From Megaleporinus macrocephalus (Eukaryota > Chordata > Actinopteri > Characiformes > Anostomidae), in contig CM038705.1 of assembly GCA_021613375.1 (NCBI GenBank), positions 8,951,095 to 9,015,094 on the forward strand: a stretch of 64,000 nt of DNA, written 5' to 3'. Below are positions 46,296-57,905 of this stretch, piece after piece. Every line of letters begins with the position of its first letter. Within the stretch, counting starts at the first letter, position 1. The notes under the pieces were generated by a model that saw nothing but the letters and a program-made list of their open reading frames with translations, searched no databases and was not told the origin of the DNA. The translations under genes were made by a program, and so were the position numbers.

Positions 46296-48129
46296 TTTTT
46301 AGCTTTTATTTGAACTTGGGTCCCATCATCAAGGCCAGGTGACCGACATTCCACTAGAAGACAGAAAGAGGGAGAGAGAGGGAGAACAAAACATGGCATA
46401 GAGTAAACCATGACTCACGTTTCTAAAAAAAAACCTCCACATCTGTAACATAGAGTAATATAAGTCTAACTGACTCAACTTCCATCACACCAAGTCTCTC
46501 TCCAACAAATTCCCCTGTGATTGGCTGAGAGATCTCAGTCTTGTTGCTGTCACATCCATAACACATTCAGTATGCACGCTGTTAGCTTCACAAACAGTTA
46601 TGCTAATGTTTCCAGATGGACTGAAATTGCTGGGCTATGCTAATGAACTACCTTTCAGCTCCAGCTGAGGTACAATTACTTGATGCTGATCTCGGATGTG
46701 TTTTGATCTGCAGGGTTTTAAAAAAATTAGACTTTGGTAAGTACCACCAGCCCGCCGTGTGGTGAGCACTGCTGTTAGCATTTTCAGTCAGATTCCAAGT
46801 CATGTTGTTTGTCCATCCCGCTCTGCGACCCCAGAGGTCCAGCGAATTGAAACTCAGCGGGTGACTAAAAGAGCTTCTTTAAACCCGAGCCCCCTCGCCT
46901 GACCTCAGCCTCCGACTCACACCCATCCAGCCACATAGCGCGTGTGTGTGGCGAGTTTCTTCAGGGGCTGGATCGGTGGCAGGCGGTGGGCCGAGGGATG
47001 ATAGAGCCTATTGTTTGTGCTCGGTGAAGAAGAGCAGGGAAATGTCAGAATCCTCGCCCACGTGGCTCGCTGCTGTAGAAGGCACAAATACGCAAATAGC
47101 TTGTGGTGGAATGCTGCAGCATAGACGCAACACACTGGGGCTGTTGTGACTAGACGCTGAAGAGTGAGAGCAGTTGTTGTGCCGGAGAGACGCCTTTGAA
47201 CGTTGATAAAAAAAAAATTACAAACCAAAACCTGTGTGCTCTTGTCTAATCTGTGAGTCCGGATTAGCTTTTCCTGGGAAACAGAAGCGGAGTTCAACCT
47301 AATCTCCATCTGCTGCATTCGTACTGTGCTGTCAACTACTGTACGGACGCGGAGGTCTACATAACTTCCAGCATGTAGAGAAGTAAAAGCCCAAATACTG
47401 AATAACTCAAACGCACGAGTCACTGAGCAGCTTCGGAACCTGCAGTAGGAAAAGTGTAGTCCTTCAAGCCAAAGTATATAACAATTAAGGTTTTAAAAAC
47501 TAGACAATAAAGTAAAAGAAATAGGTCCTGAATATTGTAGCACAGGTGCTTTAACTTTGGCCATTGTTTTGCATTATGGGCAGCTCAGTTATGTTGGTTT
47601 TATGAAAATTTGCAGGATGTTTTAGTTCCTTCACATTATTGATCGTGAAACGTTCATCCACCAATGGTCAAATAAACATTTTACAAATTGCATTTTATAC
47701 AGAGACCCAGCTGCAATGAAATATGATTTAAAAAATGTGGTAAAAATGTGGATTCGTATGAGAGACTACTGTTCCAGAACACAATCTTTTCCAGAAATTA
47801 ATTTCTGTTCATATGTTACCCGTACAGGGAAACTTTAGGGAACTTGAAAGTACCGGAACTACTTTTTTACTGTGAAGCTCCAGAATTCAATATTTGGGAA
47901 AACTTCATAAGATCAGTTTTCGTACATCATTGCCTCATGTCTGTCTCACCTTTACCGTATAGTCTAAAAAGTTTTAGTGTCCAATTTAACTGTATGTCAG
48001 TATATTATCCAGTATGTATTCAACCACTGACCAGTGGCTTCTGTGCAGACCTGGAAATCAACAGTAGGATACAGAGCCGGCAGAGAGAGATTTTAAGAGA
48101 AACTGCAGTGAATCACTAATGAATGAATA
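46296..48129. other. Non-repetitive region, possible conserved or regulatory sequence
   Basis: The segment 46740-47430 is GC-rich and free of repeats. It contains a 168-codon reverse-strand open frame (46917-47423), the longest non-repeat frame here. I see no domain, no splice signals and biased composition. 47430-48130 is AT-rich and unremarkable. No gene is called. Confidence 0.35.
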
Positions 48130-49925
48130 TGCGATTTTAGTTCCAGTATGAATTTGCAGGGTGTGTAGATTTAACACACTGACTCTAATTGTTGCAAAGT
48201 GACTTTAATCTAATATGAATCAGGCTGTAATTTCAACAGTCTGACATTCATGACTATGAGGGGATTTGAATCCAGTATGAATCTGCAGCGTGTGCAGTTT
48301 TTACAGTCTGAACGTTATAATTGTGGGGTGATCTTAATCCAGTATGAATCTGCAATAAGTGTAATTTAATGGTCTGACAGCAATAATTTTGGACAGATTT
48401 CTATCCAGTATGAATTTGTAGGAAGTGTAGTTTTATGGCCAAACAGTAATAATTGTGAGGTGATCTTAATCCGGCATGAATCTTCAGTATGTGCAGTTTT
48501 ACAGTATGATGGTAAGAAATTAGATGTGATTTTAATCCAGTATGAATCAGCAATGTGTGTAGTTTTACGTAAGAAATGAGACATGATTTTAATCTAGTAT
48601 GAATTTGCAGCGTGTGTGCAGTTTTCCAGTATGATGGTAAGAAATGAGGTGAGATTTTAATCCAGTATGAATCTGCGGTGTGTGTGTGTAGTTTTACAGT
48701 ATTACGGTAAGAAATGAGGTGTGATTTTAATCCAGTATGAATCTGCAGTGTCTAGTTTATACAGTCTGACAGTAAGAAAAGTGGAGTAATCGTAATCCAG
48801 TATGAATCTGTAGGAAGTGTAGTTTTATAGACTTAGAGTAATAATTATGGAAAGATTAGAATACAGTATGAATCTGCAGCATGTGCAATTCTATGGTCAG
48901 AAAGTTATAATTGTGGAGTAATTGTAATCCAGTATGAATCTGCAGTATGTGCAGTTTTATAGTATGACAGTAAGAAATAAGGTGTGATTTTAATCCTTTT
49001 TGAATCTGCAGTGTATGTAGTTTGTACAGTCTGACAGTAATAAAAGTGGAGTAATCACAATCCAGTATGAATCTGCATTGCTTGTCATTAATACAGTATG
49101 ACCGTAATAATTAAGGATTATTTTAATCCAGTGTGAATCCATGTTTCTGTAGGTTTAACTGCCTGACAGTAATATATGTGGAGTGAATTTGATTCAGTAT
49201 GAATGTACCATAGGAATGTTTTTTACTATCTGAAAGTTATAACTGTTGAATTATTATAATCCAGTATGAATGTTCAGTTTGTGTAGTTTTTTATGGTAAC
49301 TGTCTAAATTCTATAACTAGTTTGATGCAAAACAACTCACATAGTGAGAAGAATAATTAGCACAGGTAATGCTTATTTAACACTCCGGGGTCTGGCTCTT
49401 GGGTTTGGGGTATGCATAGGAATTTGGGCAAGTCGGCTATAACATTACATAATCTCTTCTAATGACTAATCCGGCTGTAGTACAGAAATGAGGTGTGATT
49501 TTAATCCAGTATGAATCTGCAGTGTATGTGTATTTTATACAGTCTGACAGTAATAATTAAGGATTATTTTAATCCAGTGTGAATCCATGTTCCGTGTTTG
49601 TGCAGGTTTCACTGCCTGACAGTAATCTGTGTGGAGTAAATTTGATTCAGTATGAATGTACCATAGGGATGTTTTTATTGTCTGAAAGTTATAACTGTTG
49701 AATTATTATAATCCAGTATGAATGTGTAGTTTGTGTAGTTTATTATGGTAACTGTCTAAATTCTATAACTAGTTTGATGCAAAACAACTCACATAGTGAG
49801 AAGAAAAATTAGCACAGGTAATGCTTATTTAACACTCTGGGCTGCATAGGAATTTGGGCAAGTCGGCCAGTCAAACCTCTTACGAATAACATTACAGAGT
49901 CTCTTCTAATGACTAATCCGGCTGT
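48130..49925. repeat. About 67-bp minisatellite (aatccagtatgaatctgcag)
   Basis: Around 24 diverged units of aatccagtatgaatctgcag, then tgtgtgtagttttacagtct, then gacagtaataattgtggagt(gatttt). Spacing is 66-68 bp where clear (48269, 48336). The right part is duplicated with an offset of 446-452 bp: 49113-49475 corresponds to 49559-49925, including non-repeat sequence (gatgcaaaacaactcacata). Confidence 0.88.
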
Positions 49926-50804
49926 AGTACGGCTTTAAGATTTAATCCTACCAATCACTAATCTGAGTGTGGCCAAAAATGTCTGGATACAATGTGCCAC
50001 TTTTTTATAAAAGCATATTTTTGGCTAATAATTTAGCATGATTTCCATGTCTATTTCAGTCCAGGCTCTCTCTCTCTCTCTCGCTCTCCCTCTCTTTACC
50101 ATGAGTTGCATCCGGTAGCATTTTTTTTTTACTTTCCCCCTTCCCTACTGTTTCTACTGTTGTAATGATTATCCACGATGAGTGGATGAAAAGTGAGTCA
50201 TTATAAAGAGTTTGCAGGGTGCATTTGTGAGAGATTACATTTAAATGAGTCATTTTTCTATCTCCCTGCCTGGAAGAGTGCTTAAGTGATTTCCCATCAA
50301 GTATGCACCCTGTAAGCTTGGAGTAATTGCAGGAAAACCACTCAGGATAAAAACGGAAGGGCACAGGTGAATTGAACTATACAAAAAGTGTATGTGCGCG
50401 TGCTGGAGAGGTCTGCGATTGCCCTAAATGTGACGCCAAACACAAATTCGACTTCGGATACTATTACAAAGCTCTGGCCATGGTGTCTTTGTTCTTCGAC
50501 TGTCTCCTTTCTTCCCTCTGTCTGCCAGACAGTTCATCTTTTTCTTGCTCTTAACCCCCAATTTGTCAGCCGAGGTCTCGCTTTCTTCTCCTCCCGCGCG
50601 CGGTTTGGTTCCCCGAGGCTCCGTGTTAACACACTCTCGCCCAGGAATCAAAGCCTTCGCCTTCACTTACAGCCCGCTTTTCATCATTCTGTCTGTCACG
50701 ACTTTATCAGCGTCTCATTTGACTGCGCTTCAGATTATAGCGTTCCCAATTTGTGAAAGAAGAAGCCGGATACGGAATTGGACTCCTAACACATCCTGAG
50801 CTAA
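49926..50804. other. Non-repetitive spacer with CpG-rich patch
   Basis: A (CT)n run of about 25 bp (50067-50092) is followed by a moderately conserved-looking AT/GC-balanced stretch at 50200-50470 and a CpG-containing patch at 50570-50660. Overlapping open frames on both strands have no domain support. Function unknown. Confidence 0.35.
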
Positions 50805-52130
50805 TTAAGAATGCCTCGATTTGGTCATTATGTTGGAAGAGAAGAAGGCCTGACTCACAATTCCAGTTATTTCCAACGGTGTTCAATGGGGTCAAGGCTC
50901 TGGGCAGGCCACTGGAGTTCCTCCACACCAAGCTCATCAAACCACATCTTTATAGAGCTGGCTTTGTCACGCTGGAACAGAAAATGTCCTTGTCAAAGCT
51001 GCTACCATGGAGTTATTATCCCAACTCTAGAAACTGGAACTGAATTAGCATTACAGAGATGCTTGGCCATCACACCTGTACCAGCTTGTTGGACATCCTA
51101 GTCCAAAACATTCACACAGGGTTGCACTTTTGACAGCCTCCAGTCATCAGAGAAGACTTTCCAAAAGATTTTGGAGTGTGTCTGTTGGAATTTGCACCCA
51201 TTCAGTTTATGTTGAATGAGAAGAAGGCCTAACTCGCAATTCCAGTTCATTCCAACGGTATTCAATGGGGCTGAGATCAAGGCTCTATGCAAGCCAATGG
51301 AGTTCCTCCACACCAAGCTCATCAAACCACATCTTTATAGAGCTGGCTTTGTCACGCTGGAACAGAAAATGTCCTTCCCAAAGCTGCTACCATGAAGTTA
51401 TTATCCCAACTCTAGAAACTGGAACTGAATTAGCATTACAGAGATGCTTGGCCATCACACCTGTACCAGCTTGTTGGACATCCTAGTCCAAAACCCTGGG
51501 CATTAATACAGGAATGTGGTTTTAACAGCCTCCAGTCATCAGGGAAGACTTTCCAAAAGATTTTGGAGTGTGTCTGTTGGAATTTGCACCCATTCAGTTC
51601 ATGTTGGATGACTAGAAGGCCTGACTGTGCAGTTCCTCCACACCAAGCTCATCAAACCACTCTTTATAGAGCTGGCTTTGTCACGCTGGAACAGGAAATG
51701 TCCTTCCCAAAACTGCTACCACAAAGTTATCCCAACTTCACCAATAGCACTATACATTCTAGCAGGAAGTGTTCTCCTGTCCACCAGATGGCTAGATAGT
51801 GAAGCGCCAGAGAACATGTTTTAACAGCTTCTGAGTCTATGAGTTTGCACTTTGTGGCTGGGCTGGTGTTGCTGCCATTTCACAATAATAGCACTTAGTG
51901 TTGTCTGGGGCAGCCCTAGCAGGACAGAAGTTTTAACCTCATGGCAAAAATGGCATCCTATGTCAGTGTCCCATTTACAGACATGGCCAAGTCTCAGTGC
52001 TTGTTTATGGAGATCGCATGGCTATGTACTAGGTTTTATACACCTGTTAACAATGGATGTGGGACCTGAAGTATAATCTGTATAAATAGTATGTCCACAT
52101 ACTTTTGGCCACTTAACTGTATAGTGTGAA
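50805..52130 (-). mobile_element. Degraded Tc1-like transposon with triplicated 3' coding region
   Basis: Reverse strand. The end near 52085-52125 has the Tc1-family terminal sequence gtccacatacttttggccac. From 52050 down to 51740, sequence reads as the transposase N-terminal region. From 51740 to 50810 the C-terminal region (SIKMWFDELGVEELHW) occurs three times in tandem, near 50890-51030, 51270-51410 and 51620-51740, with a period of about 390-410 bp. Each copy has stops or frame breaks. The far terminal repeat is not clearly present. Confidence 0.82.
51226..51382 (-). pseudogene. Tc1-like transposase C-terminal fragment (middle copy)
   Basis: Reverse-strand translation gives FQRDKASSIKMWFDELGVEE followed by LHWLA, a stop, then SLDLSPIEYRWNELE. 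In intact relatives this region holds the second catalytic Asp and the Glu of the DDE triad. Here the HDNAP-type motif has become RDK with loss of the next residues, and a stop interrupts the segment, so it is inactive. Flanking copies are similar but shorter or more damaged. Confidence 0.82.
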
Positions 52131-53549
52131 CAAACACATATTTTTTGTACATTCATCATATGTGTCAACCACTGCTCTACTGATTTTAAATATTGGTCAA
52201 ACAGAAACATGTCCAGCCCATGGGACATTGGTCCTAATTGGTGCAGAATGCTATCACAAACTGTTAATTTGCAGACATTTCATTTTTGACTAATCTTTCT
52301 GTTCTTGTTATAAACATTTTCTATTCCTTGTGGCTGCTAGTTCTAGATATCCTTGGGTTGTTTTGCATGTATGTTGGGATATGGAGGCCATACTCATGTT
52401 TTGGATCATATCTTTGTTGTAGAAGCCAGCCACGTCTCAGGTTTAGTTTCTTGACTGCCACTTAGCTTCCAGAATTTGCTTGGGTGGCCAAAGTGCATGA
52501 CAGATAATAAGATCCAATGTTATTTCTGGAAAAAAAACTGGACCTACTAGCCTCTAAAATCTGTCTGACTGAACCATGTTAAGAAGCTGGTGTAGCATAT
52601 TCTCATATGATTGCACACGTTAACAGAATTCTATAGTAATGCAACAGGATATTGAATTATTATAACTATTATAAAAATGATGTTGTCTAACAACTATAGC
52701 ATAATGTCAATGAACTGCATTGCTTGGTAGAAGAATTGTTCATTGGGATTATTGATAATAATCAATAAAATGACTTGCTGAATAATGCAGCAATTTATCA
52801 TATTGTATTTGCATATTCATTAGTATATGTTTTATGACAACAATAAGTCATTTTACTGCAATTAAAGAGGTTTCAATTCGATTTCTATTGTGGCTACCAA
52901 CACCCTTTATCTTTACTAATGGCTAACTGCTATATTTTAATACACTCTCTTAACCCTCCTAATATTCACCAATTAAAATCGTGTCAACTGCGCAAATCAG
53001 GTCAGTATTACTGCACAAGCCTCTGATGTGTCAAGATAACAAGCTGTAGCCTCTGAGAAGGTCAGTAAGTAGGCTTGGGTTACCAGAATGCTCTCCTTGC
53101 CTTGGCCTGGGCAGCTAGGAAAAATAAGCTCTGCAACCTTATGCAACCTGCACCGGGGGCCAGTGTGTTTGTAGAGTTTCTTTCTATCAGCCTGTCCTAT
53201 CTCGACTCTAGACCGAACAAATCAGCGTTTGAATGCTGGAGAGACAGCACGCCAGTTAAATCGTTGAATAATTGATGCTGTTGATAACTAATACAGCTTA
53301 ACATTTTTGTGGTACATGTTTTTTTTCTGCAAGCACTGCAGTGAGGGCTTATACTTCAAAGAAAAAATAAACTACCATTTTTACATGACTATACATGGTA
53401 AGAATGCCATGCACGTTTTAGCTGACACTTTATGTTGGGTTTTTTTGTGTGTTTGTTTGGTTTGGATCGTTTGTGATAAGTCAGTGATTTGCTTTGAGAT
53501 TTTGTCTCTTTGCTTGTGAAGAGGCTGAGACACTGTGTTTGACTGCATC
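52131..53549. other. Non-repetitive AT-rich spacer, nothing recognised
   Basis: About 1.4 kb with no splice-supported exon, no RNA gene and no transposon terminus that I can identify. Confidence 0.4.
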
Positions 53550-54720
53550 ATGAACCAGGAAACTTTTCACCCCAGTAGTGGAGTTTGACTGGGCCATGAG
53601 CTGGAATGCTTATTACCGTGGTAGTGGAGTTTGAATAGGCTGAAAGCTGGGATACTTTTCACCACAGTAGTGGAGTTTGACTGGGCCATGAGCTGGGATA
53701 CTTATTACCGTGGTAGTGGAGTTTGAATGTGCTAAAAGCTGGGATACTTTTCACCACAGTAATGGAGTTTGACTAAGCTAAAAGTTGGCTGGGCCGTGGG
53801 CAAGGATATTTTTCACCAGGTGATGAAATTTGACCAGGCTGCAAGCTGGAAAAGCTACTGGGCCACAATCTGGGCCACTCTTCACTGTAGAAGCAGAGTT
53901 TGATTGGGCCTTGCCTGTGAGCTTGGAGATCGTTTACTGGGCCACAAACTGGGATACCTACCCCCTCCTGGGAAAAATGGCACTTTTTACTAGAATAATT
54001 CTCCCCGTAGTACTAGGCCATGTGCTTTGGTAATTTTCACCACAGTAGTGAAGTTTGACTTGGCCATGAGTTGGGATACTTATTACCGTGGTAGTGGAGT
54101 TTGACTGGGCTAAAAGCTGGGATACTTTTTACTGTGGTAGTAGAGTTTGACTGAGCTGTAAGCTGGGATACTTTTTACTATGATAGTGGAATTTGAATGG
54201 GCTGTAAGCTTGGATAATTGGATACTTCCTATGTCAGTGGAGTTTTACTGGGCTACAATTGGGATACTATTCACCAGAGTAGTAGAATTGGACTGGGCTA
54301 TGGGCAAGAATATTATTTACCAGGTGATGCCATTTGACCAGACTGCAAGCTGGAAGAGTCTTCACCGCAGTAGCAGAGTTCCTGGGCCACAATCTGGGAC
54401 ACTCTTCACTGCAGATGTTAAGTTAATTTTACCAGGACACTTTTCCCACAGTACTAGGCCATGTGCTATGACACTTTTCACCACAGTGGTGGAGTATGAC
54501 TGGGCCATGAGCTGGGATACTTTTCACTGCATTAGTGGAGTTTGACTGGACCATGAGCTGGGATACATTTTAATGCATTAGTGGAAATTGACTGGCCTCA
54601 AACTGATTGACTCTTCACTGAAGAAGTAGAGTTTCATGGGGTTGCAACCTGGAAGCCTCCTCACCATGGTAGTGGGCATGGCGACATGGCTGTGAGCCGT
54701 GATCACCGTAGAAGAGTTTG
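53550..54720. repeat. 46-bp minisatellite, array 1
   Basis: About 25 units of gtagtggagtttgactgggc then catgagctgggatacttttc(accaca). Spacing is exactly 46 bp at 53621, 53667 and 53713. A longer composite unit (ccacaatctgggccactctt, then cactgtagaagcagagtttg) appears at 53860, 54384 and again at 55890 in array 2, so variant blocks are shared between arrays. Confidence 0.92.
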
Positions 54721-55799
54721 ACTCCAATACCTCTGCAACAGTCTGTCTGGAGTAACAACTGCATGTTGAATTGCTGATCTCATAGAAAGTTATTCATGGT
54801 TGTGACATCACTACCATGGCGAATTGAAAATGTCTTTCCTTCTATGCACAGTATGTAGTGGTGAAGCGACCTGTAGATTGGAAGATTGACAATATTCAAG
54901 TTTTCCATGATATGGGATGATTCCTTGAAGAAATACAACATATAAAATGATATCATAAAAGTTTGCGAGAGGTTGTTAGGCCTACATAGCAACATTTGAG
55001 GCGTCTCTGTATTTGGTGTTGGTGGTTAAAGAGTGGAGTCCAAGATTTCGTTACGTGATGAGCGGGGCTTTTGCTGTGCTGTCATGGTCCAGGAATAGCA
55101 CTAGGTGGCTAAAGTAATCACCCAGATGAATATCATACTCTATGAATAAGCATACAGTATGCTGTGTTGCTCCCTCGCTTGAAATAGTCTGTGAAGTGGA
55201 TGTCAGATAAAAAGGTAGAAGACCACTCCATGCCTTTAATCTCTTTCTCCTCTCTCTGTGCTTCTTCTTCGCCCTCCTCCATTCCCCACCCCGTGCCTCT
55301 CCTGTTATCTGTGCCGATAGTGAAGTCTCTTGCTGTCTGTGGAGAAAAAAAGAAAAGAAAAGAAAGAAGAGAGCAGCTGTTTTGGTCCAGTTATCCCAGG
55401 AATTCTTGCTTGTCTCACTCACTGAGAGACTATTATTATCCGAGAGCGAGAGAAAGAGAGGCAGCAGATCCACGCTGCTCTCGGCAAAGTCCAGATTATG
55501 CTGTCAAATTCTGACTGACGCACTTTGAGGGTCTTCGCAGCAGGTCTTCCGTCTTCAGACGAGTCCCTGAAAAGTACTTCCCACATGGAATGCCTGAAGA
55601 GAGCCAAGAACCTAGGGATACAATACAACCTCCATCTCACATTACAATATAGTCCAGAGAATAACCATGTCACAATAAACAAATATAAATAATCCTGAAT
55701 GAAGAAGATTTTTTTTTTTTTGCATCCAACATATGATTTGGTTGAATGGTGGCCTCCCAAGTAGGAGGTCATTTAAGGTCTCCAAGTGTACAGAAATGA
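54721..55799. other. Spacer between the 46-bp arrays
   Basis: Mixed sequence with a CT-rich patch at 55245-55300, an A/G-rich patch at 55345-55370, a GA patch at 55441-55460 and a poly(T) at 55709-55720. Open frames are short and on both strands. No gene supported. Confidence 0.4.
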
Positions 55800-55882
55800 C
55801 CTACGGTAGTAATAACAGCTATTATTTCTGCTCTATCTCTGCTGCGCTCTCAAAAAAGAAGCCCATTCACCATCGCAGTATC
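55800..55882 (+). repeat. Direct repeat bracketing array 2, left copy
   Basis: It contains aataacagctattatttctg then ctctatctct, and caaaaaagaagcccattcac. It recurs at 56908-56998 on the other side of the second 46-bp array. Confidence 0.85.
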
Positions 55883-56907
55883 TCAGAGTTCCTGGGCCAC
55901 AATCTGGGCCACTCTTTGTAGAAGCAGAGTTTGATTGGGCCTTGACTTTGGAGCTTCTTCACCTTGGTAGTGAAGTTTGACTTGCCTGTGATCTTAGAGA
56001 TTGTTCATTGCAAGGCAATGTTTCATTATACTTATCTCCACTGTAGCAAAATTTGACTGGGCCACACACTTGGATACCCACCCCCTCTTGGGAAAAATGT
56101 CGCTTTTTACTGGAATCAATTTCCCCATAGTACTAGGCCATGTGTTATGGTAATTTTCACCATAGTAGTGAAGTTTAACTGGGCCATATACTATGACACT
56201 TGTTTACCACAGTAGTGAAGTTTGACTGGGCCATGTGTTATGGTAATTTTCACCATAGTAGTGAAGTTTAACTGGGCCATATACTATGACACTTGTTTAC
56301 CACAGTAGTGAAGTTTGACTGGGCCATGTGTTATGGTAATTTTTTTACCATAGTAGTGAAGTTTGACTGGACCATGTACTATGACACAGTAGTGAAGTTT
56401 GACTGGGCCATGAGCTAGGATAATTATTACCATGGTAGTGGAGTTTGACTGGGATATAAGTTGGGATATTTTTTACTGTGGTAGTGGAGTTTGACTGGGA
56501 AATAAGCTGGGATATTTTTTACTGTGGTAGTGGAGTTTGACTAAAATTGGCTAAAATTGGGATACTTTTCACCAGAGTAGTGGAGTTTGACTGGACCATG
56601 TACTATGACACTTGTTTACCACTGTCGTGAAGTTTGACTGGGCCATGTACTATGACACTTGTTTACCACAGTAGTGAAGTTTTACTGGGCCATATGTTAT
56701 GGTAATTTTCACCATAGTAGTGAAGTTTTACTGGGCCATGTACTATGACACAGTAGTGAAGTTTGACTGGGCCATGAGCTGGGATAATTATTACCATGGT
56801 AGTGGAGTTTGACTGGGATATAAGTTGGGATATTTTTTAGTGTGGTAGTGGAGTTTGACGGGGCTAAAATTGGGATACTTTTCACCAGAGTAGTGGAGTT
56901 TGATTAT
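55883..56907. repeat. 46-bp minisatellite, array 2
   Basis: About 22 units of the 53.5-kb family, with subfamily units carrying ccatgtactatgacacttgt and ttatggtaattttcaccata. A composite block (catgtgttatggtaattttc then accatagtagtgaagttt...) is repeated near 56130-56230 and 56230-56330. Confidence 0.92.
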
Positions 56908-56998
56908 GGTAATAATAACAGCTATTATTTCTATTATTAGCTATTATTTCTGCTCTGTCTCTGCACTCTCAAAAAAGAAGCCCATTTGCCATCGCAAT
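56908..56998 (+). repeat. Direct repeat bracketing array 2, right copy
   Basis: Matches 55800-55882 with a small internal duplication of tattatttct. Array 2 therefore sits inside, or replaces the junction of, a duplication of this 85-bp sequence. Confidence 0.85.
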
Positions 56999-57430
56999 GT
57001 CATAATCAGCAGCAACATTGCAAATGTTAATATTTTAATGTTTGGTTACCACATTCACTGTGATTATAAAAGTGGATTAAGCCAGCACTTTGGGAATTCC
57101 CAGTCGGATCACGTTTTTCTTTCTTTTCCACCTCCAAACACAATGACTTAGGTGTGTTGGGAACTTGGTTGAACTTAAAAAAAAATATGATCCATCTGGG
57201 GTTTTTGGTCCAAGATGGAACAACGTCATACCAGTATTTAGTTTAACATCAGAATGTTTCCCATTTATTCTTGTCGTTCTTCTTTTTTATGATGACGTCT
57301 TGGTTTACGTCTAGGTTTTAGTCACTTTCAGTCATGTTATTATGACTGCGCATTGCAAAGCAATCTTTTGTTGCCAGATCTTTGCTGTGTACCTCGTCCC
57401 GCAGTTTTTGAGATATCAATTGTTTTCTGA
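56999..57430. other. Non-repetitive AT-rich spacer
   Basis: Nothing recognised. Confidence 0.4.
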
Positions 57431-57905
57431 CTCCAGATTGTCTTGTATGATTGTGTGATTGTAGTGAGTCAGACTCAGACACAGAAGTAGGGGCAAAGCA
57501 AACAACGTAATTCAGAGCAGTGTCGAAACCAAAGAGTAGTCAGAAATAACCAAGCATACAAATTCAATAAGAGCAGGGACAATCACGGGTCCAGAAGAGA
57601 AGAGCAGAGCAGGGGTTCATTGTCGGGAGCAAGACGTAGGACCAGGTAGACAAATCCAATGGGGCAGAGAGAATAAGAACACAACAAGAGAAACGCTCAG
57701 TACGCAGATGCTAGGGAACTGGCAATACTTCCCAATTGCTGGTGGGCAGGTATAGGTATTTAAAGGGTTTGTAATGGGCTGCAGGTGAGGTGATTGCGAG
57801 TGGTATTCAGTACTCCGGAGATTGAGACCTCTGGTGACGGGAGTGTGGACTGCTGACTGTTTGTTAAAGGAAACGCAAAGTGGTTGTGCAGCTTAAGCAG
57901 TGCGA
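57431..57905. other. Possible interspersed repeat, unassigned
   Basis: A-rich sequence with aggggcaaagcaaacaacgt, ggcaatacttcccaattgct and tatttaaagggtttgtaatg. It resembles high-copy fish repeat sequence I have seen, but I cannot assign a class. No coding sequence. Confidence 0.3.

Noticed and set aside
46917..47423. 168-codon reverse-strand open frame outside repeats
   Set aside because: No domain, no splice sites, no supporting start context. A length of this order can occur by chance in GC-rich DNA.
50372..50799. Three overlapping open frames (60-122 codons) with Cys-containing starts
   Set aside because: Mutually overlapping, no motif order of a known zinc-binding or other domain.
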